From: Papilionanthe hookeriana x Papilionanthe teres
Taxonomy: Eukaryota > Streptophyta > Magnoliopsida > Asparagales > Orchidaceae
Assembly: GCA_022702705.1 (NCBI GenBank)
Contig: CM040434.1
Span: 23,292,001-23,356,000 of the forward strand
Reading direction: 5' to 3'
DNA length: 64,000 nt
Within the stretch, counting starts at the first letter, position 1. Each line of letters starts with the position of its first letter. The notes under the pieces are model-generated. The model was not told the origin of the DNA and made no database searches. It was given only the letters and a program-made list of their open reading frames with translations. Shown here in pieces: positions 35,906-47,179 of the stretch. The position numbers and the translations under genes were made by a program.

Positions 35906-38212
35906 ACACCACCAAAGACATAAAGAATTCAAAATAAATCTAAAGTAACTTGAACACTATTCCAAATTTAAACCCACTAATTAAATTCAAACTAAATCAC
36001 CAGTTTACCCTCGAAGCTTTAGTTATCATAACTCCTAAACAGAACATTAAATGAAATGTTACTTCACTTGTAGGGTATTCAAATGTCCTAGTTCACTGAG
36101 CAAGATAACAATAAAACTTGAAATTCTTGGACGATTAATTCATTTGTATAATTAAATTCATTTGGGCTTAAAACAATCCTAGAAATATTGAAAAGATGTT
36201 TAAGATTTGTCTTAAGCACTTCCTCGATATGATAGGATGTTCATAAGAACAATTGAATTTAATTGTTCTTTGATGAAGAAAATCGTCCTCAAACCAAAAC
36301 ACAAAGAACCTAGACGTCATAGGAAATGACTAGCTATAGGATTAGGAATTTGGTAGAAAACCATAACCCTTCCCTTAGCCTTACCTAGAAACTTGTTTAA
36401 GTATTCTAATTGTGTTTTAAGTGCAGCTTGGGATGACGGGAAGACCCTCCAGGTACGCTTTTATTTTATTGCAATTTACTTTCTTGCAATTTACATTATT
36501 GCAATTTATTTAACTGCAAATGCATTTTACTTTTCTTGCATGATAAAACAACTCTTGCATGAAAACCCACACCTTTAGGATAGACCCTAAAACTGAAACC
36601 AAAACTAAGTTAAAAGTTATTGCAAGATAAAATTCACCGCCACAACATTTCAAAATATAAAACAACTCAAAATTTAATCACAAACATAACACAAAACTAC
36701 GATTACAATTAAATTAAAATGTCCTGTTGGATGATCGGGAATACCTCGGATGATGTAACCTACGTGTTGCTAACGGGATTTTCCACGGTCTAAATGAAAG
36801 TGTGGAACTCATTCGGTTGAGTTTAGCAAATTCATCTGGACTAAGTGAATCCGATAAAAATAATGATGCCGGAAGGATGGAACCGTGGGATCTTAACCGG
36901 TGTCGTTATAATCAACTTTAAGATTTGTTTTAATCAAAACATAAAAAACACTTGGAAATTAAGATTTTCTCTAAACCAAAACACTTTTCTCATCCCCTGA
37001 TTTATGACTTCTAAAACTAAACCCCTGTGACAACAAGGAGCTCGGAGCATGGTGGGCAGCACGGCCATCGTCATCAACAAAACCTGAGTCTACTTCAGCA
37101 AAACTTTCCTAGAATTAAATAACAAAGCCATAGGACTTCGAGGTAGTTTGCCTAGTGCAACATAAATCCTCAACTCTTCGTTAGGCATTTGCATTGCAAA
37201 TTAAGCCCTAATCGGACTTAGGATTCCGAGGTAGTCGTTTGGGCACGACATAAACCCTCGCATCTTCGAGGCTATTTGTATGATTCTATCATATAAATAT
37301 AAGCCCTAATTAATTAAAATTGGCAAGATCAAAACATCAAATAAACATTAGGACTTTCCTAAATTCAAGCCAAACAATAGGGTAGTCGGGAGATTACCGA
37401 AGTTCACTTCGAATCTGTGATTTCTCCTACTTTCCTTCCTTTGAATTCCCAAAACAAAATGTTCTAAACTTGATCCATTCCCTATTAAAATTCCAGAATT
37501 CAATCCTTTGAAAAACTTACACTTTGAAATTCTTGAGAGCAGAATTATTGATTATTATCGAGAGTTTTCTTAGGTGATTCCCGTCACTTAAGATGTAATT
37601 AACTATAGGGGCTTGCCCTTATAGGGAATTTTAAAGAACCCGAGTAATATAAACCCTGTTTAATGCTTTCATATTAAGCGAGGGAATTTGTCGGCTTATA
37701 AAATTGGTTCGCGGACCAAACGGATGTCACAAATCTTTTAGTTTATTTAATCGAGCCCCACCATCGAGCGAGTGTGTACATCCTTAGGGATAGATACACG
37801 GTTTGTGGTGCGGTGCTCGTTTATATAAACTATTTGGGATGTGAGATCGGTTTGATTTCATATCTTAAAACCTTCAAATTTAAAATTATTTTCAAAATCA
37901 AATACTACTTTTTCAAAACTATTTATTTAAACTAAATTAAAAATTCGCCGACAACTTCTGTTAGGCGACCCCTTTTCAAAATAAAACACACAACCTAAAA
38001 ATATGCCGACAACATCTTCAATAACTCCCTTAGGATAAGTAACTGAACGATCTGCTAACTGAATAGTTACTGAAGTAGTGAAATTTCTCCCAATTCTAGT
38101 CTTTTAAAAATTGATCGAGGCATAAGATTAATGCTGGCTCCTAAATCACATAAATCTTTCCCATAAAACTTTTCACCAATAGCGCAAGGTATAGTGAAAC
38201 TACCAGGATCCT

Positions 38213-40000
38213 TTAGTTTTTCAGGAAGTTTTTTCTGAAAAATTGCACTACACTCCTCGCTAAGTGCAACAGTTTCATTATCTGTGAATTTTCTTTTTTA
38301 TTTAAAATATCTTTCATAAATTTTACATAATTGGGCATTTGTTCTAATGCTTCTACAAACGGAATATTTACTGTTAATTTCTTCAAAATTTCAAGAAATT
38401 TAGCAAATTGCTTATCTTTTTTATGTTGTTTTAGTCGTTGAGGAAATGGTGGTGGTGGTTTTTCTATAGAAATTTTCATAGGTATCAATGGATATTCTAA
38501 AATTTTTATCTGGCTGAATCTTTTCTTTTTTGATTTCCACTTCCTCATTTTGACTTTCTGTTTCCTTCTGAATTTTTGTTTCCAACTTTTTTTCACTTCG
38601 CAACTGTATAGCTTTTATATGTTCTTTTCCTTGGTCTTTAGGATTAATTTCCACATTACTAGGAAAAGTTCCTTAAGTTCTGTTACTAAGCACAGTAGCT
38701 ATATGCCTAAGTTGAGTTTCAATATTTCTAATAGCAGTTCCTTGAATTTGTACTTGATTTCCTTGAATTTGTAATTGATTTCCTTGATTCTGTAATTGTT
38801 GACCCATGTTTATTATTACTTCTTCCATAGATAACTTCTTTTCCTTATATTAAGAATTATTATTAAATCCAGGTGGATAAGAAGTTTTATAATTAGGATT
38901 TCCTTGATTAGATGAATTTCCTATTGGGTTTGAAATGTTTGCCCATTGTTGATTAGTAGAATTATTATTCCAATTAAAGTTAGGATGATTCTTCCAACCA
39001 GGATTATAATAATTTGAATATGGGTTATTAGGTCTATTATTAGTAGAATTTAAAGTTTCATAAGCAGGTTGAACATCAACAATTTGCCCAGATGAATTCT
39101 CCTCCACTATCATAGGTGAATAATTCATTCCATAGTTATCTAGTTTGTTAGATATAGCAGCAATCTGAGACTCTAACATAGATATTGCATCAGAATCATG
39201 GATACTAGCTATTTTCTTTGGATTTAGCCTTTCAGTGGGCCATTGAAAGTAGTTGGTAGTCATTTCTTCAATTAATGAATAAGCCTCATCAAATGGTTTA
39301 AACATTAAAGAACCTCCAGCGGCATCATCAATAATAGATCTAAGAGATCCTACTAATCCATTATAGAAAGTTTGAATAATTAACCAATCTAGTAATGCAT
39401 GGTGTGGGCATTTCCTAAGATCTTTAAATCTCTCCCAAGCTTCATATATTGATTCCCCATCAAACTGAGTAAAAAATGTTATATCATTTCTAAGTTTAGC
39501 AGTTTTTGATGGAGGAAAATATTTGGATAGAAATTTTTGTGATAGTTCTCCCCAAGTTTTAATAGATCCAGGTGCTAACGAATTTAACCACATCTTAGCC
39601 TTATTCCTTAACGAAAAAGGAAAAAGTCTAAGTCTAACAGCATCATTAGATACCCCATCATATTTAAATGTGGCACATAGTTATTAAAAACTGGCAAGAT
39701 GTAAGTTAGGATCTTCATTTGGTGAACAACTAAGTTGAATATTTTGTACCATCTGGATAAGTGTAGGTTTAAGCTCAAATAAATTAGCCGCTACATCAGG
39801 ATTTTGGATTGTTAAGTGAATTTCATCTAATGTAGGGTTAGCGTAGTCTCTTAAAGGTTTTTGTTGATTTTAATTTACTGGATTATTTACCATTTGATTT
39901 ATGTTTATAATTTCTTTTTTTTTCTGTTTCTAATCCTTCTTATAGTGCGTTCTAATTCTGAATCGTATGGTATTAAATTTTCAAGTCCAAATTTACACAT
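38213..40000 (-). pseudogene. gag: gag and gag-pro linker of Athila copy A, broken
   Basis: The gag starts at an ATG at 40000 on the minus strand; its first quarter is broken by stops. An open stretch at 39593-38850 holds the gag core (MWLNSLAPGSIKTWGELSQK, KYFPPSKTAKLRNDITFF) and an Asn-rich tail (NNRPNNPYSNYYNPGW, NFNWNNNSTNQQW). The stretch 38596-38213 is the linker before the protease, with PPPPFPQRLKQHKKDKQFAK and LNKK. The motifs match Athila-lineage gag. It is close in sequence to the equivalent region of copy B (58349-60396), so the two copies are one family. Confidence 0.82.
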
Positions 40001-40054
40001 ACACAATCGAAACTACAAAAAATGGTCCGTTACTCTAGTAATAATTACTTTACT

Positions 40055-40072
40055 TCCCCGGAAACGGCGCCA
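40055..40072 (-). promoter_or_regulatory. Primer binding site of Athila copy A
   Basis: On the minus strand this reads TGGCGCCGTTTCCGGGGA, one base from the tRNA-Asp type site common in Athila elements. It starts six bases inside the LTR border. Confidence 0.85.
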
Positions 40073-41143
40073 AAAACTTGACAGTGGTTAGCTTAATAAG
40101 AAGTTTTAGTGTAGGTGCAATTAAGTTTTCAATATATGTGTAAATAAATATAATTTAAGCTACCATTATCAACACAAGTATACGTATTGTGCAAGTAATA
40201 CATGGCTCTAGTGCAGTCCTGGTTATCGATCCCACAGGGAAGTTGAGATTACGAACCAACTAATTTCTATCGAATATACTTAAATTAAATGGAATCTTGC
40301 TAAAATTTATCAACTACTACTACTACTATTGATTATGAAAATGTAATATAAGAAAGTATCTTTCCCCTTGTTAAGAGAATTAAGTGAATGGATAAATCAA
40401 TTTAATTTAATTGTATTGTGTCAAATCGGAGCATACATATTCTTTACCCTTTGGTCCAGGCCTAAAGAACATTGACTAATCCTATGTTTGTTTTCTAAAT
40501 CTGCAGCTAGGCTGTGAGGATACCGGCTGTCACTTCGGAGCTCCCACGTTCCCCTCACCTGAGAGCTAACATCTACGCTTCAGCACACAAATGATAGGAC
40601 CAAATTAAGGATTTTAGCCTATCACTCTAAAATCTCCAATTCTACGCCCGATAAATAATATTTCCCTATTTATTTGCACCCTCCTTTCAAGGACTTTGAC
40701 CTCCCCAAATCTCGGATGTAATCTTTACTTTTAGTTGCAAATAATAGATTTTAACATTTCAATTGGCCAAGTTGATAGTAAATTAAGATCTAAGTTAAAG
40801 ATTATCACAATTTATTAAATTTTATAGGCACATTAATTTTAATTTTCCATTTCACATAATTTCATAACAAGGAGAAAGAAAATAGAACTACTCGGAATGC
40901 ATGGGAAGAACACAATAACACTTGAATTTCATATATAAAATAATACAAAAACACAACTTATCTCGAGTTTCTCCCCCAGCAGACTCCTTGAAGTTTCTTT
41001 GTCTCTTCCTTTTCGTACAATTCACACTCAATTTTTACACTTAAAAACTCTAAACTCACTATAAAACTCTACTATAACACTCAATAAACCCTCTAATGAC
41101 TTCTAGTGGACTCTCTTCTACTCCTTTTCTCCCTTTTTCGTCT

Positions 41144-41153
41144 CTATATATAG
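41144..41153 (-). promoter_or_regulatory. Candidate TATA box in the LTR of Athila copy A
   Basis: CTATATATAG, palindromic, about 410 bp from the outer LTR end, just downstream (on the minus strand) of the GC-rich repeated motif block. The same spot in copy B has no clear TATA box. Confidence 0.45.
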
Positions 41154-41229
41154 ATGTAGGAAGTTCTCCAAAGGTTGCCTCGACTCCTCTTCAAAATGCA
41201 TCCTGATTCGATGAATCTGTGAAGAATTA

Positions 41230-41385
41230 ACTGTCTCACCGTCGGCGGGCTCGATCTCGCCTTCGGCGGGCTTCTAGAAGCAGGGCATTCTTAACTGTCT
41301 CGCCGTCGGCGGGCTCGATCTCGCCGTCGGCGGGCTTCTATATAATATTGGCTAAATTCTCTGGAAAATTTTGCCGTCGGCGGGA
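41230..41385 (-). repeat. GC-rich short repeats (CCGTCGGCGGG) in the U3 part of the Athila A LTR
   Basis: The word CCGTCGGCGGGCT or a close variant occurs five times in about 150 bp, set in AT-rich sequence. Copy B has a partly decayed set at 61700-61860. See findings. Confidence 0.8.
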
Positions 41386-41561
41386 TAGTTCAAATTTCTT
41401 CATTTTTTGCCTTTTTTGCTCCAAATTCATTCCTTTTTGTATTTCTTCGATAATTTTTCATTCCTGCAACAAAAAAAATGAAATACCTTCCTTTAAAGTG
41501 CAATGTCAGTCATTTTAATGCAAAATCAATACTAAATTATAATTATATTTTTCTTTGATCA

Positions 41562-41879
41562 GTGGTTCATATTATGCAAAATGGAGGAGTAATTGTTGGA
41601 CCACCTATTTTTTATATGCAGTTTTGTTCAGAAAGTGTGGAATACATTTAAAAGTCAACTCTCTCTCCTTACGATCAACCTCACCCGGTCTTCTTTAATT
41701 ATGTGCTAGTCTGATTAGCACTTTACAAATCTCTTCACTATAGTTTAGCTAGTTGCTTGGTTCATTTGGCATTCAGTTGGTGAGCCATTGCATCAAATTT
41801 CTCTCTAGAATTATTCAGCATAATGGGTTTCCCAATATTTATAACCAGTTGGAATAGGTGGTGCTCACTCCTCCCATGG
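41562..41879. other. Unassigned sequence between the Athila A LTR and a LINE remnant
   Basis: No gene or repeat recognised. It may be the 5' side of the LINE remnant that follows, since sequence near 41760-41880 reads like a decayed LINE C-terminal region. Confidence 0.4.
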
Positions 41880-42470
41880 TTACTTTAGTACATTAGAAGA
41901 AACCTGAGGCACCCTGGTTGAAGGTCAATACAGATGGCAGTTTCCTAGACAATATGGCTAGCCTTAGAGGAGTTTTTAAAAGATCATTTGGGAAGATGTT
42001 TGCTTCATTACCAGTCTCTTGTGGATGCAAAGGATGCTTTGGAAGCTTAGGCCATAGCTATCTCTTGGGCTATCAAGATTTCTCTGCAGTGCAAATTCCA
42101 ATTCATTTAAATTGAATATGATTTAGAGCTATTGGTGCAACTCCTAATGAATCACCTCTCCTCCTTGGCACCTTCTTCACAGGATAATCAGGATTAAGAG
42201 CCTATTTATGAAGCTATTTATTGGATACAATTTTATCGCTAGAGAGGGCAACAGTTCTGCAAATTGGTTAACTAGACAAGGGAGATGTAATCAAGCTATT
42301 GTTACTAGTAGAACCCCTTCTCTCTCTCTCTCCCCCCAACTCTCTCTTTTGCTTCATGGAATTAGTTTGAATCTCCCCTATATTAGATTTTGTAATAGCT
42401 TTTTGAAGTAAAGATATTGCTTACTTGGGTACTCCTTTTTTGGGTAGCTTCGGGTAGTTTTTGTAATATA

Positions 42471-42529
<59 letters not shown>
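41880..42529 (+). mobile_element. L1-type LINE 3' fragment with RNase H remnant and (TA)n end
   Basis: The segment near 41905-41970 reads WLKVNTDGSFLDNMAS, the start of the RNase H-like domain at the end of plant L1 LINE polyproteins. Near 42205-42270 there is a decayed IAREGNSSANWLTRQG, the C-terminal box of the same domain. Several stops lie between. It ends in a GTAATATAATATAA stretch and a pure (TA)n run (42476-42529). Only the 3' end is present, as is usual for LINE insertions. Confidence 0.75.
42476..42529. repeat. (TA)n microsatellite
   Basis: About 27 uninterrupted TA units at the junction of two LINE fragments. Confidence 0.97.
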
Positions 42530-42531
<2 letters not shown>

Positions 42532-42532
42532 T

Positions 42533-44285
42533 GTGAATATCCTTAGGAGCCGGAGGAAGCAAACTCAATTTGATTATGTTATTGACAAAATTAAAGCCAA
42601 ATTTAATGATTGGAGAAATGTTTTTCTTTTAAACGCGGGTAGACTAACCTTGCTTAGAATTGTCTTGTACAACATCCCCCTTTATTCTTTACAGGTGCTT
42701 AAACTTAAAAAGATCACTAAACTCACTTTGGAGCGCATTTTAATAAATTCCTTTGGTCGACTGAGTGGATAAGGAAAATCTGGACTCGTTGGGATAAAGT
42801 GTACATGCCTAGTTTTGAAGGTGTTTTGGGTTTTAAAAACCTTGATTACCTTGCATCCAGTAATATGTACAAGCTTTGGTTCAGATTTTGTGCAGGAAAT
42901 TATCTCTAGGCAAGTTCAAGTCCCTAAGTGTTGTAACTCACACCATCCCTCCATTGACAACTAGAAGATAGGTGACTCCAAAATTTGGGAATCACTACCT
43001 AATGAAAGATCAGTGGCTAATCAATTAATCTATTAGGATATTGGTGAAGGGAAGGTCTCCTTTTAGCATGAGCAATGGAGAAATTATGACATTTATGCTT
43101 TTTCACCCTTTAATGCTGAGCATAATCTTTTGGTTTTTGATTGTTGGTTAGCTAGTTGCTAGAACATACCTAAACTAAGTAGCCTTGTGGGTGATTGTGC
43201 CTCTCAAACAACTACTATCCCCATTGCTCCACACCAAAAGGACTCACCCCTCTGGAAGTTTTCCTCAACTTGCTCTATCACTAAACTATTCTACACTGAA
43301 ATTCACTCATTTGCTATTTGGAAATGGGGTAAATTTGTTTGGAGCAATGTTCTCTCTCCCTCCATCTCCTTTTTCCTTTTGAGATTCTTCCACTCCTTGC
43401 TGCCTACTGACAACATTCTAAAGTTAAAGGGGATGAGGCTGGCCTAACAGTGCTACCTTGGTAATAGAGCTGAGGAATTCTCTTCTCATATGTTTTATCA
43501 TTGTGCTTATGCTTGTTTTGTTTAGGTGGTGGTTGGACACCATTTTGGAAATGATTGGCCCCTTTCCTCCTCTTTGGAGGACTATTTAGAGTTGTGAAAC
43601 TTTGTTTGTTAGGAGATGAAGCTGGCCTCTTTCCCCCTCACAGTTCTTTGATTTATTTGAAGTGCAACAAACAGTTTTAAGTATATTGTTACCCCTCTTT
43701 ATCCTTCCATTACTGTTTCTTATAATCTCTCTCACTATTTCAAAGCTAGGAGATTTATGGATGCTCACCCCTCTTCTGTTCCTGCTTGAGAACGACCCAT
43801 TTTGGTGACATGGAAACCACCCCTTCTTGGGTGGGTTAAATTTAACGATGATGGCAGTTGGCACCCACATGCTGCTAGGATAGGGCATGTCATGAGGTAT
43901 CATATGGACAAAACATTACTTTATTTTTCTACTCCCATTTTTGTTGATGGCCATTTTGAAGCTAATTGCTTGGCAGTTCTATTTGCTTTAAAACCATTCA
44001 AAAATGTAATTATTGAAATTGATTCTTCCACTATATTTTAGCTTTTTACCACTGGCAGGATCCCACCATGGAACCTGGTGGATATTTATAACTGAATTTT
44101 GCACTTAATTGACACTAATCATGTCTTCTTTCAAATGAGTTTCATCTGTAGGGAAGGTAATGCCCAAGTTGACTACTTAGCTAAGAGGGGTGTCCATGGT
44201 TTTCTTCTTGGGGTACAGCCTCCTTCCTCCCTAAAACAATATTGTGCTAGAGATCACTTGGACTCTCCCTATATGAGATTATGAC
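42533..44285 (+). pseudogene. L1-type LINE ORF2 3' part: RT tail, zinc-binding region and RNase H, broken
   Basis: 42533-42772 reads IDKIKAKFNDWRNVFLLNAGRLTLL, the thumb region that follows the RT active site in plant L1 elements. 43187-43447 matches the zf-RVT linker (PLWKFSS, WKWGKFVWSNVLSPSISFF). 43802-44041 is the RNase H-like start, PLLGWVKFNDDGSW. 44099-44284 contains FICREGNAQVDYLAKRG, its end. The RT active site is upstream and missing. Stops and frameshifts separate all pieces. The order is that of a single plant L1 ORF2. Confidence 0.8.
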
Positions 44286-45126
44286 ACTTTTCTCCCTCCC
44301 TACCTGCATCCACCTTTGAACTTACTATATAATATTTTGGTTTTCTGCTTTTTTTGTCTTTTGTTGGATCTGCTGCTACTATTGGGGCAGTTTTGCATCA
44401 TGGGGAGGATATACTTCATTTGTTTTGTTAGCTAGGATGTTGGTTCTAGTGCTTTTTATGCTGATGATGGTTACTTGCAATTTCTGTTAGCTGGCCTTCT
44501 CTTTTTATTTTATGCTATCTCAAGATTTTCATGATGTTTCCTTCCAATTTGTCTGCTTTCTGAAGTCTATTGGAGGCAGTTTAGCAACACCTAGGTGGAT
44601 TTAATTCATTTTCTTTGTTAGCTGGATGTTGGATCTAGTGTATTTTATGCTGTTGTTGGTTACTTCTGTGTTATCATTATGTGAATTTTTCTGTTAGCTG
44701 GCCATCTTTCTATCTTCTATACAATTTTTTTGAATTTCCAAGATGTTTCTCTTCTCACTTTATTGCCTTCTAAAGCTTCTACTATTTGGAATCATCTGCC
44801 TAGAGTGCTTTTGGAGATTTTTTGTTCTTCTACTGTCCTTTACATGGTGTGGCTATGCGCTGGCCGGTCTTACTCGTTCTAGGCCCTCCCCTCATTCTCA
44901 CAGCAGATGTTACAGTTTCTTTTTTTTTTGGTATACTGATTCTTTTGGGTATTTTTATGAGAGTATACTTGTAATTTTTGTTTTTCTAATTTATTTTTTT
45001 GTGTTGAGTTGTATTATGGGTGGAGGAGTCTCTAGGTTCTATAATGTATTTTTTTGTTTTTAGATTTGGACATCCTCCCACCCCTCCATTTTGTTCTATC
45101 TTTTTTATATCAACACGCACGGAGCC

Positions 45127-45128
<2 letters not shown>
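44286..45128 (+). other. 3' UTR of the L1-type LINE with a ~190-bp tandem duplication
   Basis: Two diverged units of about 190 bp can be aligned (about 44340-44529 and 44530-44720), each with TTTGTTAGCT, then GATGTTGG, then TTTTATGCTG, then CTGTTAGCTGGCC. A third partial unit begins near 44700. No protein is called, although an open frame of 106 codons crosses it. Confidence 0.6.

Positions 45129-45186
<58 letters not shown>
45129..45186. repeat. (AT)n microsatellite at the LINE / Athila C junction
   Basis: About 28 AT units. Minus-strand Athila integrase sequence begins within ten bases after it. Confidence 0.97.
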
Positions 45187-45189
<3 letters not shown>

Positions 45190-45194
45190 CATCC

Positions 45195-46956
45195 TTAAAC
45201 AAAGTAGGTCAATAAAATTTAGATTGGAAAATCTTAAATGTAGATCTATCAACTCCAAAGTGTCCCCCAAAATGAAAATCATGACATTTCTGAATAATTT
45301 CCTGTGGTTCTTTTAAAGGTACGCATCTTTTGATAACTTGATCTTTACATTTTTTATATAAATATGGGTCAGCCTAAAAGAAAGAACTAACATTATGAAT
45401 AAAAATTTTTTGTTGATGGTATATTAATCCAAAGGGCATAAAATCACTAAAAAAAAATTTGTTGTGTCTGCGTACCACGGAATGATCCACTTAGTAACAG
45501 TGTATAGTTGCTTATCAGGGAAAATTTCATTAATTTCATCTTTGTAAATATAAGATTCTCATTGTGCCAAACTAGATAAATGGTCAGCAATTTAATTATT
45601 TGATCATTTCATATCCACTACTTCAATATCAAATTCCTGCATCAAAATGACCCATCTAATTAATCTTGGTTTTGAATCCTTATTCGATATAAGATATCTA
45701 ATAACAGAATGATCAGTATGAACAATACATTTAATTTCAATTAAATAAGATCTAAATTTATCAAAAACATATATTATTGCTAATAATTCCTTCTCAGTTG
45801 TAGTGTAATTAATTTGAGCTTCATTAAAGGTTTTACTATCATAGTTTATAGCTTTAAAAATTTTATAATGTATTTTTCCTAACACTAGCTCAACCGCATA
45901 ATTTCTAACATCACACATCAAATCAAATGGTTTCCCCCTAGTCAGGTGAGACTATAATAGGAGTAGAGACTAATTTCTCTTTTAAAATATTAAAAGTTTC
46001 TAGGCAATCTTGATCAAGGTTAAACAAGACATCTTTTTATAAAAGATGGCATAAAGGCTTAGTAATTTTTTAGAAATCTTTTAAACAACACTTATAAAAT
46101 CTAGCATGACCCAAAAAACTTCTAACCCCCTTAGATTGGTAGGTAGAGGTAGTTTTGCAACTACTTGAATTTTCGATGGGTCCACTTCCATACCATTTTC
46201 AGATATTTTATGTCCTAGAACAATTGCTCCTACGACCATGAATTATCATTTTTCCAAATTGAGAGCAAGGTTAGCTCTTCACATCAATTTAGCACTTTTA
46301 CTAAGGATCTAGACATGAATCAGATGAATTTCCAAAAACTGAGAAATCATTCATGAAAACTTCTCTCTCAATCAAGTCACAAAAAATAGAGATCACGCAC
46401 CTTTGAAAAGTAGCAGGTGCATTACATAACCCAAAGGAAATTCTTCTAAAAGAAAAAGTCATAAACGTGGTCATTTTTTGATCCTCAAGAGCTATAGGTA
46501 TTTGATGATATCGAGAATATCTATCTAGAAAGCAAAATTATTGGTGACCAACTAGCCTATGTAACATCTAGTCCAAAAAGGGTAAAGGGAAGTCATCATT
46601 CCTATTGGCTAAATTCAGTTTCCTGTAATCATTACAAATTCGCTACCTAGTGATACGTTTGGTAGAAATAAATTTATTATATTCATTTACAGCACACCGC
46701 CCGTTTTAGAAACACAGTGAATAAGACTAACCCAAGCACTATAAAATATAAGATAGATAATACCTGTAGCTAACCACTTTAATATCTCCTTATTTAAAAC
46801 TTCATTCATAATTAGATTTAATCTCCTTTGAGGATCTACCCAGGGTTTATGATTATCTTTCATCAAAATCCTGTGCATACAAATAGAGGAACTATTTCCT
46901 TTAATATATGCTAAGGTCCATCCAAAAGCTTTCTTATAATTCCTCAGAATTTTCAT
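45195..46956 (-). pseudogene. pol: RT, RNase H and integrase N-terminus of Athila copy C, heavily degraded
   Basis: 46956-46687 begins the RT with MHRILMKDNHKPWVDPQRRL and a decayed WVSLIHCVSKTGG. The palm with the FMDD-type site falls in 46300-46400 and is riddled with stops. 45921-45604 is the RNase H (NYTTTEKELLAIIYVFDKF, CIVHTDHSVIRYL). 45560-45195 matches the integrase zinc-finger region of copy B (56130-56344) without an open frame. More stops and missense changes than in copy B show that this copy is older. Confidence 0.8.
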
Positions 46957-47179
46957 TAATTTTTCCTCTTGAAATTAAGTAAAATATGAGGATATGATGA
47001 CATGTAATGTAGATGACTTCCCTAAATAAGCATATCTTAAATGAGTAAGAAGCCACTTCATCTCATGCTTATGGGGTTCTTCAATAGAAGGAATAAGAGG
47101 ATTACTATTTTCAGTTGTATCTGAAATTTGAAATCTCTCTTAAACAAATTTTGAATCTTCAGTAAGCAAGATCTCTATC

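Larger units (their letters stand above)
1..38011 (+). mobile_element. TAT/Ogre-type Ty3/Gypsy LTR retrotransposon, 5' end outside the window
   Basis: The whole element is recognised from two long direct repeats (to 9849, and 30569-38011), a tRNA-type primer binding site directly after the first, gag-pro-RT-RH-aRH-INT coding remnants in that order, and a purine run before the second. The second, archaeal-type RNase H between RT/RH and integrase, and the extra ORF after integrase, are features known from the TAT/Ogre lineage. The two LTRs differ by only one or two bases per hundred in the stretches I compared by eye, so the insertion is fairly young. It is interrupted by an RTE LINE (5361-8524) and a solo LTR (13628-21071). 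Its right edge abuts Athila sequence that lines up with 58437 onward in copy B. ACATC (38012-38016) is the expected target duplication, but its left partner lies before the window. Confidence 0.9.
30569..38011 (+). repeat. 3' LTR of the TAT element (7443 bp)
   Basis: Begins TGTTGACC, ends GCCGACA and is complete. It is collinear with the 5' LTR without the LINE. Contents: CCCAA-rich block (about 31080-32380), candidate TATA box (32944-32953), GC-rich block (33535-33750), AT-rich spacer, (AAATT)n tract (35540-35905) and the conserved end. Athila sequence follows at once. Confidence 0.95.
38012..41561 (-). mobile_element. Athila-type Ty3/Gypsy element, copy A, right part (target of the TAT insertion)
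   Basis: Read on the minus strand: LTR (41561-40079), primer binding site, gag, then the start of the protease region, where the TAT element interrupts it at 38012. The break lies at the position matching 58436/58437 in copy B. The rest of A must lie before the window on the far side of the TAT element. Confidence 0.88.
40079..41561 (-). repeat. 5' LTR of Athila copy A
   Basis: About 1483 bp running from TGACAG next to the primer binding site to a TTTGATCA end. It shares with the LTR of copy B the CAAGTATACGTA box, the GATCCCACA(G/A)GGAAG box, a CTTTACCCTTTGGTC box and the outer TTTAAAGTGCAAT box. The outer end is at 41561 because similarity to the other copies stops there. Confidence 0.85.
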
